Below, in pieces: positions 48,201 to 61,639 of a DNA stretch of 64,000 bases; position 1 is the first letter of the stretch; each line of letters starts with the position of its first letter. A model generated the notes under the pieces. That model did no database searches, was not told where the DNA came from, and saw nothing but the letters and a program-made list of their open reading frames with translations. A program made the translations under genes and the position numbers. Origin of the DNA: Sthenelais limicola (lineage: Eukaryota; Annelida; Polychaeta; Phyllodocida; Sigalionidae); contig OW804094.1 of NCBI GenBank assembly GCA_942159475.1, positions 127,024,755 through 127,088,754 on the forward strand, read 5' to 3'.

Positions 48201-50263
48201 CAAAATCAGAGACCAAGCTGTAAATTGTCAGTTTCTTAAGTAGCTTTCTATCTGTGATTGTTTTGGACGACCAATTGCTAGATGATAGATACATATGAGG
48301 AAGTTGTTAAGCAATCGGGTACTTGAATAATTCTGCTTCAAAACCAGGCAACACACAGTTGTATGTCTGAATGGGAATATTAGTGGCAGATGTACATGCA
48401 TGGCCCATGCCTTGAAGGCAGGTGCTAAATCCATGCTTACTCTAATGAGCCTTCATTTGAAGGCAAGGAATACATATAGCCACTTAAGGTGGTGGTGAAT
48501 GGTAATTAACCGGCTATAAAGTTAACACGAGCAAAACCTTTCGATGTGAAAGCCCTCCACAACAAAATGGAAGTGACAGTAGTTAGGTACTAAACGCGTA
48601 GCATATTTAGTCGTACATACTTTGAATAGAGGAGGATTTTTGAAGCAGTGAACAAAAGAAAGATTAATTCCTTTTCAATCTAGGAAAGGCCCAAGTTAAT
48701 TCACAATGATAATACGCATAGGCTGTGAATTATTGTGGGGATGACGAGGTATTCGAACCAAACCAATAAGACAAGGGAAATAGTTCCCCAATGCATGTCA
48801 GCATCGCCAGGGAGGCCTTTGTATTCATTGAGATAATACTTGTACGAGTCCATTTTCAGATACTGACACTAAAGTAAAGGGATTCACATATCAACAGGAA
48901 ATTTCTTTGGTGCAGCTAAGACGCATTGATCTATAAGATGTATTCCTCTCATTAATACAGATGGGAATAGTATTGTCTAACCACGAATAAATGCATTCAT
49001 AATTATGTGTATACTATAATATTATTATGGCATACCATATTGAGATACAAAATTGAGAAGTCATCATTATGCCCATGTAAATGACGACCATGCATATAGA
49101 GGCATATAACAAATCTTATCAGGCACAGATTCGACCCCCAGGTCGGGTTGATGATGGCATATCCTAACGTGCCCGTCCTGACCAAGCTACTCAAGTCGAA
49201 TGTGAGCCTGGCGATATATTCGTTATCGCAGAAAAATATTCTGGGCCTGAAACGCGATGGATGGGGGATGGGTGTCTTGTGTGGCTATATATTTCCCCAA
49301 CATGAAATATCCGAAATGCCTGTCTAACATAGTTTTTAGAAGGATTTTAACATGCGTAGGTGTATTTCTTATAGAAAAAGTAATTCTTTTATATATATGA
49401 AGGGCGTCATTTCAAGATATCTGGGATTAATGCGGTGGCCATTGTACAACGATGGTTTCGAATCGTTGGCTGCATATCTAGTGAAGATCGCGACTCTATT
49501 TAGCTTGGCCTTTGGCACTGATATTCCTTCAACACGGATATAACAAAACATTTATTATAGGTTCACGGTATTCTCCAGAAGAACAGGAAGCCAATGTCGT
49601 TACCGTTAAACAATGACTTCCTCTGTAGGCCTCCTTCATTTGTCATGTGCATGGACTGCATGTTCACTTCTCGTTAGCAATGGGTCGCTTCCTCTTCTTA
49701 ATAAGCAACTCAAATATTGCCAGCCCCATGTGAGGAGAGCGTGCATGGCCTCCTGGTATTGCTGACCCCGCTGGTTTGGAGGACCTGGAACAATACCTTG
49801 TTGCATGGAATGTACCTGTTATGCTTGCCAACAGGATAATCGTTGCTGTCCAAGTGTGGCTCCTCGGATATTCAAGATTTATGTGGCGTGCATGAACTCC
49901 TCGTGTTGTTTGACGATACAAAGATTTGTTCAGTCAATTTGGTCCCAAACCAAATGTGCGGATATTTGCTCTGGATTTGACCCAAGGGCCGAGATGAAAA
50001 TAAATGGGAGACGGTGGTCACTTGCGTTTTGTTTGGGGCTTATTATTTATTTACGTTTTATATTTGTTGTGGTTGTGGTTCACTTTAAACCCTCTTTACT
50101 AATAGCATTTTGCTTTAATATCACATGCGAACATGAAGGATATTAGTTAACTCGGATGTTTATGCACATAACTTAATTTTGTATTATAATGTGTACATAT
50201 ATTATATATGGAGCATGTGGATATTTATTGTAATCTAATTACGAGAGGAAAATTTATTTCAAC

Positions 50264-50307
50264 TAGATCATTATAATAATTAAAATAGATCATTATTATA
50301 ATTAAAC
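50264..50307 (+). repeat. 22-bp tandem duplication
   Basis: Two direct copies of a unit starting TAGATCATTAT and ending ATAATTAAA, differing at two or three positions, in AT-rich unique sequence. Confidence 0.8.
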
Positions 50308-50629
50308 ATATATTGTTGGGATGCTATCTCATCTAGGATATATGTAATTACAAAGGAAATGCTACTCACAAGGTAAGAAAGGGCTACAGGCGGAAACATG
50401 ATATATAATTATAATCATAGATCGCATTTAGGAATTAAAAAACGTTTCCAACCCGAACCAAACTTTCTTAACACAACCTCTCTGCTATATTTCTCCTATG
50501 TTCTTGCTGGAATAGGGCAAAGGGCCATGGGGGCATCATCACCTCATCCAATGCTATCGTTTCACCATAATATGATATTATTAAGATATGATTGAAATAG
50601 TCAAATAGGAAAGAATGTTCATTGTCACT

Positions 50630-50772
50630 GACTGTGGGCATCATTGATTGACTCTACAATGTAAAGCTTTTGTAGTGCCCAGGTGGGTCTGGAACGTGTA
50701 TTACCCTAGGAGAGATACCCTCTGACTGGTCGACCTTGTTGACAAATACAAAAGCATCAATCAATCAAATAA
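50630..50772 (+). repeat. Possible (ATCA)n-tailed retroposon
   Basis: The sequence runs from GCATCATTGATTGACTC through GTGCCCAGGTGGG and TACCCTAGGAGAGATACC to TTGACAAATACAAAAGC and a (ATCA)n tail. A GACAAATA-like terminus plus a four-base tail is characteristic of LINE or LINE-mobilised ends. No tRNA-like head or RT is seen. Confidence 0.3.
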
Positions 50773-53689
50773 AGGGGCATTGGGAAGATAAAATGTCTTG
50801 CTATGGACAGGGCCTTTCAGAGACAGGTAAATTATGCCCTTCATCCGATAATCTAGTGGTGAAGTTTTGATCGAGTAGTTCCGTCATAAAGTTTGAATTA
50901 AATTCCAATGCAAATTTTTCTATTGCTCATAAATATATTTCATATCCCTCAGTTGCCGCGAAGGTAAGGCTGGTAGACCTTTTTATGAGAATTTCATTTA
51001 CATAGCATCTATATATTTATCTTAGCAAAGCCATATATAGAAGCGTGTTAAATATATAGGGAATTGTAGACACATGTATTGGATCATGCCAAGGATTTTT
51101 ATCTCTCAGTTAACTACCTCGTGCATGGACCATAACCCAACCAAAATGGACATATTCACATATATTGATGTTTTGCAACAAATGATTTTTCTTTGACCTT
51201 TCTTTCGAAGATCGAAGGAATGAATTGTATCTGCTAGCTAGGTCCCTGATGTTCTGGTATAGATAGGTATACATATAAATTCATTGAATAAATCAAATGT
51301 TCCTTCTGAATACCGATGTTTGGAGTGGGGTTGAAATATGGAAATATTGGTAACATTCGATTGGCCTGTTTCCCCGTGAAACGTGGGACCGAAAGGTATT
51401 AATGAGGACCATGGACGATCCACGCCCTGGGACTATCCTTATTGCCCGAGAGGGAATGGGACACAAAAGCCACGCATCTTGTGGGTCCCATATTTTTCAA
51501 TATCATTGGAACACAAAGCACTGAGAAGGCCCAGAGGCGACCAGTATCACACCGTTTTATCACAAAAGCGAGACCAAAGGGCCATTCAGCTTTCTCCCCG
51601 AGGTCATCAAAGCAAACTTATTTTTGTTGCTTAACAGCAATGTTTATGGACATAAATTCGCTCAAATCTTCTCATGCATTTAGAAAAAATTGGCTTGATC
51701 CCTTGGCTCGGCTTGATCCTTTTCTGATGAATTCCTTTGTGTGGCGCTGCTCGATGTTTCCTCTTTCATAATTTATTCAGAGCATATCGTTCTGCAACCG
51801 CCACGCTCTCACCTTTAACATCAGGTACAAATGTTTGAGCGATTCCACCCGAGCAATAAATACAGGGGGTGGAGGCCTATTAACGCGAAAAATCATTTTC
51901 CCTCTACATGACAGCTTCATCAGAACTAACCCTAACCCTGTCATTAAAATCCCTTTTGCGTTTACGAGTCGCTCGCAGGATTATATAGCTCGTTCTTGAA
52001 GATCTAGGTCAAGAAAAGGTCACTTAAGACTGGACTCACAGGCAACGCTTCCAGTTGTAACCCTGAGAACATTACTAGGGTCAATGACGCTCTTGGGAAT
52101 TTCCATCTCGCACATCCATCAACTAATTAGGGTGCTGGTTCTAGGTCGGCAGATATAAACTGCCCCGAACATCGCGCCAACACTAGAATGCCATATGGGA
52201 GTTGAGCCCTCGGCGAAACCAGGCATAAGACCGAAAGCTTGGCCAGAATTGTGCAGAGACAAGGAAAGGTTAATTGCTATTATTGTTGTGATCAAGTAGC
52301 GGCCTACTTGATGATGCGTGATCTACCCATTATTGGGACAACAGTTCAGACCTAAATAACATCACTCTAATCGTGTAGATCCCTTCCATACCAGTCCCTA
52401 ATGCAAAGGGCTAGGGACTCTATATTACCTCAACAAGGTTACCATCCGCATCCTAACAATCTGTCCCATGGAGTATCCATCTTGTGCTCTAGTAGCTATA
52501 GTGTCCTTATCACCGTGGAATTTACTTCAGCTCAATTAACCCCAACTAATCCCATATCCATTATCATGCCATAAAAACTAGTGACCGTAATAGAAATATA
52601 AAACCGGCATCTACTCAAAAATGAAAGCTAATAATTCCATTAATAATCTTTCCCAACATTTACAAAAAAGGCCCTTTTTTCGCTATGAGTGTGGGAAAAC
52701 TTTACAATCGATGAAACACCAGCACGAGTCCATAATTGGTCTCTGGAGTTTGAAAGGGACACTTTTGTGCCCCGAGGTTATCGGAACATGCATTTTCTTA
52801 TCTTGGTCCTCGTATATGAGTTCCCCGTGGAATGCAGTAAGCATGCCCTCGAGGGTAGATCCTACTACAGTGAACTTGTTTTACGATCATCCATTATGTC
52901 CAGTTTGGCACTGAAGCAACAAATGCTCTTCATTGTCTTTACTCGCATATAATGGAACTTTATAGATACTGTTCATGTATGTGAAAGCAATATATAAAGG
53001 CCTTATCTAAGTACTTGTCTTCCAATGCAGGGAGTATGTGCATTGTTATATACTATATCACTTTCATCAAACTAGTTGGCGCAGAACTTCATGAAGAAAG
53101 TAATATATTGTGGTCATTATCTGAGAGACCTTATCGACGGTCAGAAGTAAATTAACCTTTATTATTATAAACAAATTAGAATGAAATGAATTTTTTGTTG
53201 CATGCTTGTGAGAGTCTGAGTGATTTTCCTCATACCTGTGTATAAGACTTCCACATATGTGCAGTAATATTTGACCTGATCGCTTTGTTGTTTACTAGTT
53301 CAACCTTATAATCTGAATGAAAGTACAAGTACTGATAATATATTTTTTTCATTTTGACATAAATATGTAATACCCTACGGATTTCTGAAAGAGCACGTCG
53401 CTATACTTATGTTTTTAACAAATGATTTTATTCTTGTCATACTATTACTGTCTAGGTTTAAACCTGCAGCACTTTTGTTCGTATGATATTCAATGTATGC
53501 TCAAATGAAAATTTGAAGGCTTGTCTTATCTTGTCTATGTAGATCCTTGTTATTTAATTAACTTAATTAACTATGCTTCTCTATGTGGCGTATCATTTAT
53601 AATACTTTGATTGTCTCTTATATAAACAATAACTTCCACATTGTCATCTCTTGGAATATGTTCTAAAGTACTGTAATCATTTTTTGTAA

Positions 53690-53772
53690 CATCAGGCAAT
53701 TCTGAGAATAGCATTATCAATGTAACGTCTGTAGTCCTGAATAAAAATATTTTTTCAAATCAAATCAAAAGT
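53690..53772 (+). repeat. Retroposon-like 3' tail with (TCAAA)n
   Basis: The tract contains CAATTCTGAGAATAGC and ends CCTGAATAAAAATATTTTTT followed by CAAATCAAATCAAAAG. It resembles 42930-43010. The AT-rich sequence upstream, from about 53200, may be the element's 3' UTR, but no coding could be read. Confidence 0.4.
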
Positions 53773-55586
53773 CATGATCTGAATTAGTTTGTTTTACGCC
53801 ATCAGCATAATTGTAAAAGGACGATTCGATCGAAGAAGAATTTCCTTATGAGAATCGACGTTCGTAAAAGCATGTTTGTGCTTAAGTTTTGACCTTGGCT
53901 TCTTTGGGGAAGCCATTTGTCCTGCTGAGCCAAGGTAAATTATATCTAAGAAGCCTGTAAGCATTCAGCGCCGCAGACGTCCAGGATATAAAACCTTCGC
54001 TCAGTGGTCCATTCAGGGGAGCTTTAATAGGGTCCCAACTGATACATCCCTTTCGATTCTAAATTGGGACAATGCATCGGGAGTGGCCTGATACTGGTTA
54101 GCACTCGCATCACTGGTCGACATCGGCGCTATTGCTCACCTGCGGAGTGGGGTGAGTTCCTCATTCACAGCTCCCCAAAGTCCATTAGCATGAAAGCTTG
54201 TCAGTGGGACCATATCTGGCCGTGTGGTTAACATGGCCAATGACGTTCCAATGGGGACATCTAGTGCTCTTATGGCAGGATTAAAGTCGTAAAATAGAAT
54301 TTAAGGTGCGCGCCCGAATGTTACACGCCGAGTGCTATTACTTTGCAAATCCCTCTAGATTGTGGGAATGTGATAGACTGGCCTGTGCGATTCCACATGC
54401 AAGTCAGGTGCGGATGGCAATTGGCATGTGAAACCGATATTCCCGTGGTGCAGGCAAAATGCAACGAGATTACAAGTGGACGAGCGCTGAATAAGTGAGG
54501 TCGCGCCGCTAGCGCCGGGCGTTGCACTTGCGAAACAAGGCTGGCAATGAGTTTATGCAGGGGCCTGATGAGTTCAGCACACGCCTGCCCAATACACAAA
54601 TGATGTTTGCATTTTTGGCGGGCAAAAATAAAAGGCGCTTAAAAAAGGCCCGAATACCATGGGAAATCGAATCATTCCGATCAAGTGGCAGGTAGGGTCT
54701 GTAGGGGCTTGACCTGATCGTGGGGACCTCGGACAAGGCAGTATCAACTTGCTTATAGACCATGGGTTAACCATTCTGCTAGGGTGGTCCATGGTCAAAT
54801 GACACCTTGCCTTGTCCAAGCCACCTCTGGGCTAGCAAACCTCTCGAGGGGGACAAGACTGACACAATACACTCGGCCCGCCCTTCATTCCTTATTCAGT
54901 GCCAGTTAAAACTCAAACCAGTTTCTCAACACAAGACCACCGTCGGGGGGAAATTGAAATGGGCCTTTAAAAACACGCGTGTCAAATGTCTTTTCTTAGT
55001 CCGGACGGTGGAAATATGAAGAAGCTGACTCCCTTTATCTTGAGGTGTCCTGCCGAGTGTATTGGAATGAAATCGTGCATAAGTGTACACGTGCGCTGTC
55101 GGAAGCGCTAGGTATATGTCGCTGTGGGCCACAGCGTGGCAGCACCGGTTATACCAAGTAACAAGTCTGTGGTAGGAGCGGTGGTAATAGTAGTATATGG
55201 AAAAATGGGACGAACGCAGGTGGCGAAGGACTTAATTTAGTCGATATTACATTTAAATATTTAGTATTTCTGTGTTGTTCAGGTATTTTTCGTTGCCTTA
55301 TTCATGGAGATCTTACCTCCGGAAAGAATTTTGTTTGAGTTGATTAAGCAAAAAGGGGAGGCGATGAAAGTCCCGTGGCGGGACGTTCTGAGTAGCTCTG
55401 TCTCATCCACAAACTAGCACATCTGCTCGCCTTCTCCCTCTCCCATTCAGTCGCTAGAGCATCTCTCCTATCTGATCTCGAGCAGGAGAATTATGAGACT
55501 TTTATTTTCCATCACAGGGATATTTTCCCATGCTAGTACATGTGATTAACACCTCGCAGTGAAAGTTTCTTCTGCAAGATACACAG

Positions 55587-55625
55587 AGCAAGAGAGAGTG
55601 TGTGTGTGTGTGTCAGAGAGAGAGA
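55587..55625 (+). repeat. (GA)n-(GT)n-(GA)n compound microsatellite
   Basis: A GA run, then seven or so GT units, then a second GA run. Confidence 0.85.
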
Positions 55626-56457
55626 TGTCTCTCGCTTGGTGGAAAGACATCACCGACCGAGCACACCCCCCAACGATCAAACCCCAGACTCCGGTATTGG
55701 TTGAACAGACGTTATTAGGTAGAAAAAATATTGACTCGGAGGGTTATTTCAGATAGAATGTATACACTTTCCAGTGGATAATTGTTGGGGAATATAAGAC
55801 TCGTCTGGTGGTCTATCCACGTGCCTCGGATTACGGGGTGAGAGAGGCAGCAGGGCAAATATGACATCAGAGCTCTGGCGGGGAAGGGAACGGGCCCCTG
55901 TCAAGCAACACAGCAGCTGTATTGTTTGCTTCGAATCAACATGATAACACGTCCCAAGTATGGAATATTCTTGCCAGCACCAAGCACAATATTGCTGTTT
56001 TTCCCCTGAACTCGACGCCCTCGGACTGTTTCAAGTCATTGCGACATCGAGCGCAGACCGGGTTAATGAAAATTCACGAGAAAGCGAAATGGGGACAAAA
56101 AGAGAAATACTGTAGCGAGAAAATAAACAAGATAGTGAGAATGATTAGTCACCACAGAGGGATATTTTATTCAAGATTTATTTCTCAAGAGAACCTATAT
56201 TACATGCAGGTGCCGGCGACATGTTTTAATGGTGATATATCCTCTCGTTTAAACTGTATACCAAATACCACAGGAAGCATCCACCTCTTCCGGCAAGCAA
56301 TTTAGTTCCTAGCTTTTTATATCTTGAGACAAACGTAATTGATATCTCGACATCTCTGAGCACCGAATATATAATATATTGAGTTTCATAAGGAGTGTTG
56401 TAACTTGAATTTATCATACTGACTGCGCCTTTGTGGAACATCTTCTGCTTCATCACC

Positions 56458-56515
56458 TCCCCGCGCCCCCCTCGCGCCCCCCCCCCCCACTCCTCACTCA
56501 CTCACCCACTCCCAC
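56458..56515 (-). repeat. C-rich tract (G-quadruplex potential on minus strand)
   Basis: CCCCGCGCCCCCC followed by a 13-C run and ACTC repeats. On the minus strand this gives four or more G-tracts. Unique AT-rich sequence lies on both sides. Confidence 0.8.
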
Positions 56516-59500
56516 ATACCATCCCTCTCTATTATATTCATTTCTCCTCTTAGGAGAACCTCCATATGCAAATTATTGAATACAGATATTTTACAATTAA
56601 AAAGTTCAATCGTGAGTCCTTTCGAATGTTGGGACGAAGCAGGTATACAGGTATACTTTACAGGAGCGTTCAGGCTCTGGGGAACGTGTGGAGGGGATAG
56701 AATAATGATCAAAAACATTTTAAGTCATTGTCAAGAAGTTATTTCGATGGAACGTCACATAGATCTGTCCCCATTGTGCGAGCGCTGTGCACAACTAAGG
56801 TCCTCATTAATTCCACTTCTTTGTTGACCTGACTTGATTCCTTCCCCGAATTCCGTCCCCCAACTGGGATACCAAGAGTTAAAGGCTCGCAATGATTCAT
56901 TGGCTCTCTCCCTCAGGTATTTCTATCATTCATGGCAGTCCACAAGCTCCTTCAGAATACCAGACGCCCTTCCCTCTCTCTCCGGGCCGCTATTGGCTTC
57001 AATGGCATTGCCCAACACTCCCAAAGCATTTGTATGATGTCATTTAAGGTGCCAGGATCCCTGACATACTAATGTACCTATATTAATCCGAGGTTATACA
57101 TATTTAGGAAGCAGGGGTGTTTCCTTCCATTTTCTGATGAGTTCAAAAGGGGAGTTATATATGCCATACCATAGAACGTGTATAATATTAACCGAGGGGG
57201 TAGAATAGCTCCTGGAGTGGAACAAACATTATACGGAAGTTCGTGCTATAAAGGTCGTATGAAATATCACCAGATGTGAATACCATAAATTGTTATTTCT
57301 TTGAACATTTTCATGCCTAGATGTCTGGGGGCGAAACATTCGTTCCAAGACATGCAATATCCATGTGCTTTGTCCTGAAACTGCCTCATAGCATTCGAAT
57401 CAAGCATGAAAATAATGCACCTTATTGGTTCTAGCGGCTTTTTTATATCATTTGGATGCGTTTGAATGTTGGATGTCAAGCCTTGATTGTAATTTGTCAG
57501 CGTTTCTAATCTTGATTTAGTGGTTTTTATGGCTTGCTTGTTATTGTTATATGGCTTGTTGTAAATTAATCGTGCCTCGAGCAGAGAATTTCTCATTGAC
57601 TTCTACCTGTGTTTTACTTCTGGTTCACCCATCACCAATAACCACAGACTTTGTATCATTTTGATGACTAATCAAGATGAGTCGTAATCACGCCATACCC
57701 ACTTGGCAACAGGCCCTATACCACCTCAGACACCATCAGCACCCCATCTCATGCTGATCCAAATCTATCCATCCATTGGGAAACAGGTAAAATACCTTTG
57801 TGGCGAGTCGAGCCTATATAGCCCTGGCTGATGACAATCGCTTCCATTCGCTATCTAGTACCCACCGGCATGCATCCCTCCATAAACGTTAGGCCATGCC
57901 AGGGTATTTACCAAATATCTGTGAATTATTGATAGATACAACATGTTCGATTCTAATGTAATTGTATCGACATGAACTCGTGAAATAGCTCCCTGGATCT
58001 TTTTTCCAAAAGATTATCGAGGACGAAAAAGTTGCCTAAAAGGGATTTCATAGCCTAGGGAACAAGGCAAGAAAAGGCTATAGCACTTTTTACCTACCCA
58101 TGTTAAATTGGAAAGGGGGTATTTGTCTCTATTGGAGTCGTAATTAATCGAGATGTGGCTATCCATCAATACTAGTCCCTTAAATCCGACCGAGGCATTA
58201 CCATTGGGACACATCAATACAAACAGCTCGTAGCGACACACAGTAGAGAAAAAAAATATCCATTATCTCATTAATTATGTCATTGATTAAAGATAAGAAC
58301 CTGGATCTGATTTGCGAATTACATTCTCAAACACCTTTTAATCAGCTGTTAACTGATTTAGTGGACTTGGAGAATTCATCCCATTTTAAAAGCGATTTTT
58401 CCGACTTGAAGCATCGTTCAACTTCTGGCAACATTGTTGCAAGTTGGAAGTTGCACGGTCGGCTTTTCCCCGCTTCTATCTCTATCTCTCTATTCCCCTG
58501 TACGTTTATCTACTGATTACTGGCATTCAGAAATGCCCTTTCCAAAACCCCAAGGTGGGTGTTGGCAGAAGTTCTATGCGGATGGCTGTTTAGTCCTTTC
58601 ATCAAACTCTTGCAGGCGGTTGATGAGGGACTGTATCGGAGTGGTACCTTCACGGTGGTAGGGAGGGTACCAGGTAGACTTGGATCCTCTCCCGCCCAAA
58701 GTCTGGCACCAATGCACCTGATGACACCTACCAACATCTGTGATTATGGCACAATAGCACGAGCATCAACCCCTGCCGCCGATATTGACAATGCTGGGGG
58801 CTGATATTATATATAGAAAAGCGGGAACGTACGGAGGAAGGGGATATATAGACTCGTACCCCCGGACAGACACTGAGAGAGATGGAATACAGACTGAATT
58901 GGAGAGGTGGGGGACAGGAACAGGGACGAAAATAACAAGGGGCCGCGCTGAGTATAGGCTTGTGAATAGAGGGAGAGGGAATTTGTCAGATAACTGTATT
59001 GATAGGCTAAAATGGTAAACGTGTCGAAGTGCAGCGCTCGATCCCTCAAACCGGTTGCAGAATTAGCTAGAGGTTTGTTAAACAATGGTTAAATCTGACA
59101 TGACGGTCCTGGAAAGTAGGATACGATTTGTAAGAAAGTCAAAAGGACCACACCACTTGACATGAAACGTATCACGAATGTCAAATTGTCAATGAAATTT
59201 GTTAAAAAAAATAAAAAAATAGTGAGATCAGGTGGAATGATTATTCTGTGAAGAAGATTGACATTCATGAGATTTAACATTAATCTATCATTGGAAGTCA
59301 CTGAAGATTTAAAAATACGTCTTGAAAGTGATACTATTTAAATGTAAATGTTTCCCTGGCAACACAACAATATATATATACATATAATATATGGTATGAA
59401 TTTTGATGGTAAAGTCAATTTTGCTTATGATCGCAATTTTGACAAATCAAATGTTCTATTGCCAGGCTAATAAGAGGTATAGCAGAAAAAGAGAAATGTA

Positions 59501-59540
59501 ATTAATCTCAAAACGAGTTACAAATAATAAGATTTAAAGA

Positions 59541-59625
59541 TGTGAAAAAAGTCATTCATTTATCTTGGATTATTTACCAGAAGTCCAATATTTCGCCAAG
59601 AGGCGGGCTTCTTCGGGGACACTGA
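59541..59625 (-). other. Hairpin-GAAA element, copy 3 (divergent)
   Basis: The minus strand reads CCCGAAGAAGCC, a short loop, GGCGAAATATTGGAC, then AATCCAAGAT and GACTTTTTTCAC. The layout is the same as in the other two copies: a purine-rich GAAGAA before a GCC/GGC hairpin, a GAAA, a second stem (TTGGA/TCCAA), and a T-run. This looks like the GAAGAAGCC...GGCGAAA terminal motif common in Penelope-like elements and related SINEs. The hammerhead CTGATGA box is not preserved. Confidence 0.45.
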
Positions 59626-60815
59626 TTAAAAATAATGATAAAACTGTTTGTTTCTTTACAATTTAAATTTGTCAATGTCATGACACTATGAAGCTATTAT
59701 AACCATAGTCAGAGACTAAACGGATTAATAACCTCCATATCGGGCCTCCTGGTGCACTGTTTCTGCGTAATCATGTACTAAACAGAGCACCAGCAGCCCC
59801 TCAATGTTGGTCATTAGTCATTTAATATATTTTTAATTTTGTGTTGGGAAACATTCTTGTGCAAGGATGTCAATGCAAGGTCTGATATGAGAATGCCAAT
59901 ACCAATTTCACTTCATTTTATCAAAGTATTCCACTTATCAATGTCTATACAGCACTAAGGATCAATAGTTAATATGTAGAAATAAATAGTATGTAATGAC
60001 ACCCTTGATTAAATATTGATATGAACTTGTTATGTCGTCAGGTATAAAACTGACAAAGACCTGTATAAATATTTAGTAAATAGTTTATATAGTATTACCT
60101 GAATAAACAAACAATTGGTTGATTCTACATGATACATCCTAGCTTAAATGGTCCAGAACTTAGGGATCGTTGTATTATGGTATACAATAACTCTCAGACA
60201 ACACGAGACTAAGTAGGGCGATCAAATACGGATCGAAAACACATTCATTGCCCTTGATGAAATGTGCTCTACAGTCTGCACCGAAGGATGATTTCGTGCT
60301 CACACAAACACACACACAGGTGTAAAAAAGGGCACGAATGGTGATTAGTTGTGCTCACGGTCGTAATAAGTCTACACCGCATATAAAACGAATAAAAGAG
60401 TCTATATTTGATTCGTCTCTGCATCATAAATTCTGCCCCGACTCGCCAAATAAACCTTCCACCACCCAGATATAAAATACAGGCACGGCCTTTTTGTCTA
60501 GTTGATAATGATATTGATCTAGCGGGGCGGGTATAAGAGGTTGTGAATGCGAGGAAATCAATGGTTTTATGACTGCTTTATGGTCGTGGGTTTGCATGTA
60601 TGTGCGCGGACACAGACAGGTGGGTAGCCAGCGAGTCGCACCTGCTCTTGTACGAGCCGCTCAGGTGATTCTGACAATGATAATGTGATACACCTGTAGA
60701 GAGCGAGAGGTAGACTTGATTTATAGGGTGTGTATATGATATACGTATATATATATCCACCAGGCCTTTTTTCCCCATCAGGGATATTTATGTGGTGCCA
60801 AATCACTATGATAAA

Positions 60816-60837
60816 TTAAATTGCCTAGGCAATTTAA
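60816..60837. repeat. 22-bp perfect palindrome
   Basis: The half-site TTAAATTGCCT is followed directly by its exact reverse complement with no spacer. It could extrude a short cruciform or bind a dimeric factor. Neighbouring sequence is unique. Confidence 0.9.
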
Positions 60838-61615
60838 GGCAAGAAACAAGTAAAATATGCTCTCTTTTTACTTTTCTGTGAGTGTTGGTAACTTTATAAG
60901 GAAATGGGTACCCAAATGACACCTTTTGCAAGAGACTTCGCGAAATAAAAATTTTGAGATAAAAAAAGGTTTCTATGTGGATGGATATTCACCACAGGGA
61001 AAATCAACTGAGAGCAGTGAGAACACCTAAACTGGTAAATGGGCGCGACGGGAGGTATTCCCTTCAATAGACCGAGCCCCTCTCTCTCTCTTTTCTACTC
61101 TCACATTCTCCGAGAGCATCGCCACTGAGTATACGCACGCAAACTGCTCGACTCCACCCGCTAGTAGATATATATACATCTTTGTACGGCCATTCTCGCC
61201 AGCGATTGGGATTAAAAAGGATTGTACATGCGTTTGATAAAATACCCAGCGGCGTGAATAAAAAGACCATCCATACCCCCACGAACCTCACCGTGTGAGT
61301 TTAATCACCATTAAAATGAACGCTATTAAAGCCACCTGGAGCCTACACACCAAATTGGGTATTAAAATGGAACGTCTTTTGATATAAAGCAAGTTGCGTG
61401 AGTGAGCTAGATTTAATCTGTTTTCAGTTAGCATTCGAGAAATGAGCGGACCCCATTAATAGTGCGCCTGATATACGATTCCAATTAGCAAGTTGGGATG
61501 GGATGTTTTATTACTCTAACCTTACCGTTCTGAGCACTGGCGATGACAGCATGTTTTGTGGTGCCTTTAGATAAAAACTGTTTGCTGTAGTTGATCCTGG
61601 ATTTTTAGGCTGGGA

Positions 61616-61639
61616 AAAACTCTACGCCTGAGTATGCCA
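61616..61639 (+). repeat. 24-bp exact direct repeat, copy 1
   Basis: This 24-mer begins AAAACTCTACG and ends GAGTATGCCA. It recurs without mismatch at 62852-62875, about 1.2 kb away in the same orientation, while flanking bases are unrelated. Confidence 0.9.

Larger units (their letters stand above)
43805..53689. other. No gene recognised; sparse repeats
   Basis: Unique sequence apart from the SINE tail at 45175, the tandem duplication at 50264 and the ATCA-tailed tract at 50630. Open frames up to 116 codons (for example 44558-44908 minus and 49805-50146 plus) lack recognisable domains. Confidence 0.4.

Noticed and set aside
48725..48830. Possible minus-strand tRNA (B-box-like GGTTCGAATACC)
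   Set aside because: The A-box candidate is poor and no acceptor or anticodon stem can be drawn.
49125..49150. B-box-like GATTCGACCCCC
   Set aside because: No A-box or cloverleaf upstream.
55922..56305. 127-codon plus-strand frame
   Set aside because: No recognisable domain; composition looks like translated non-coding DNA.
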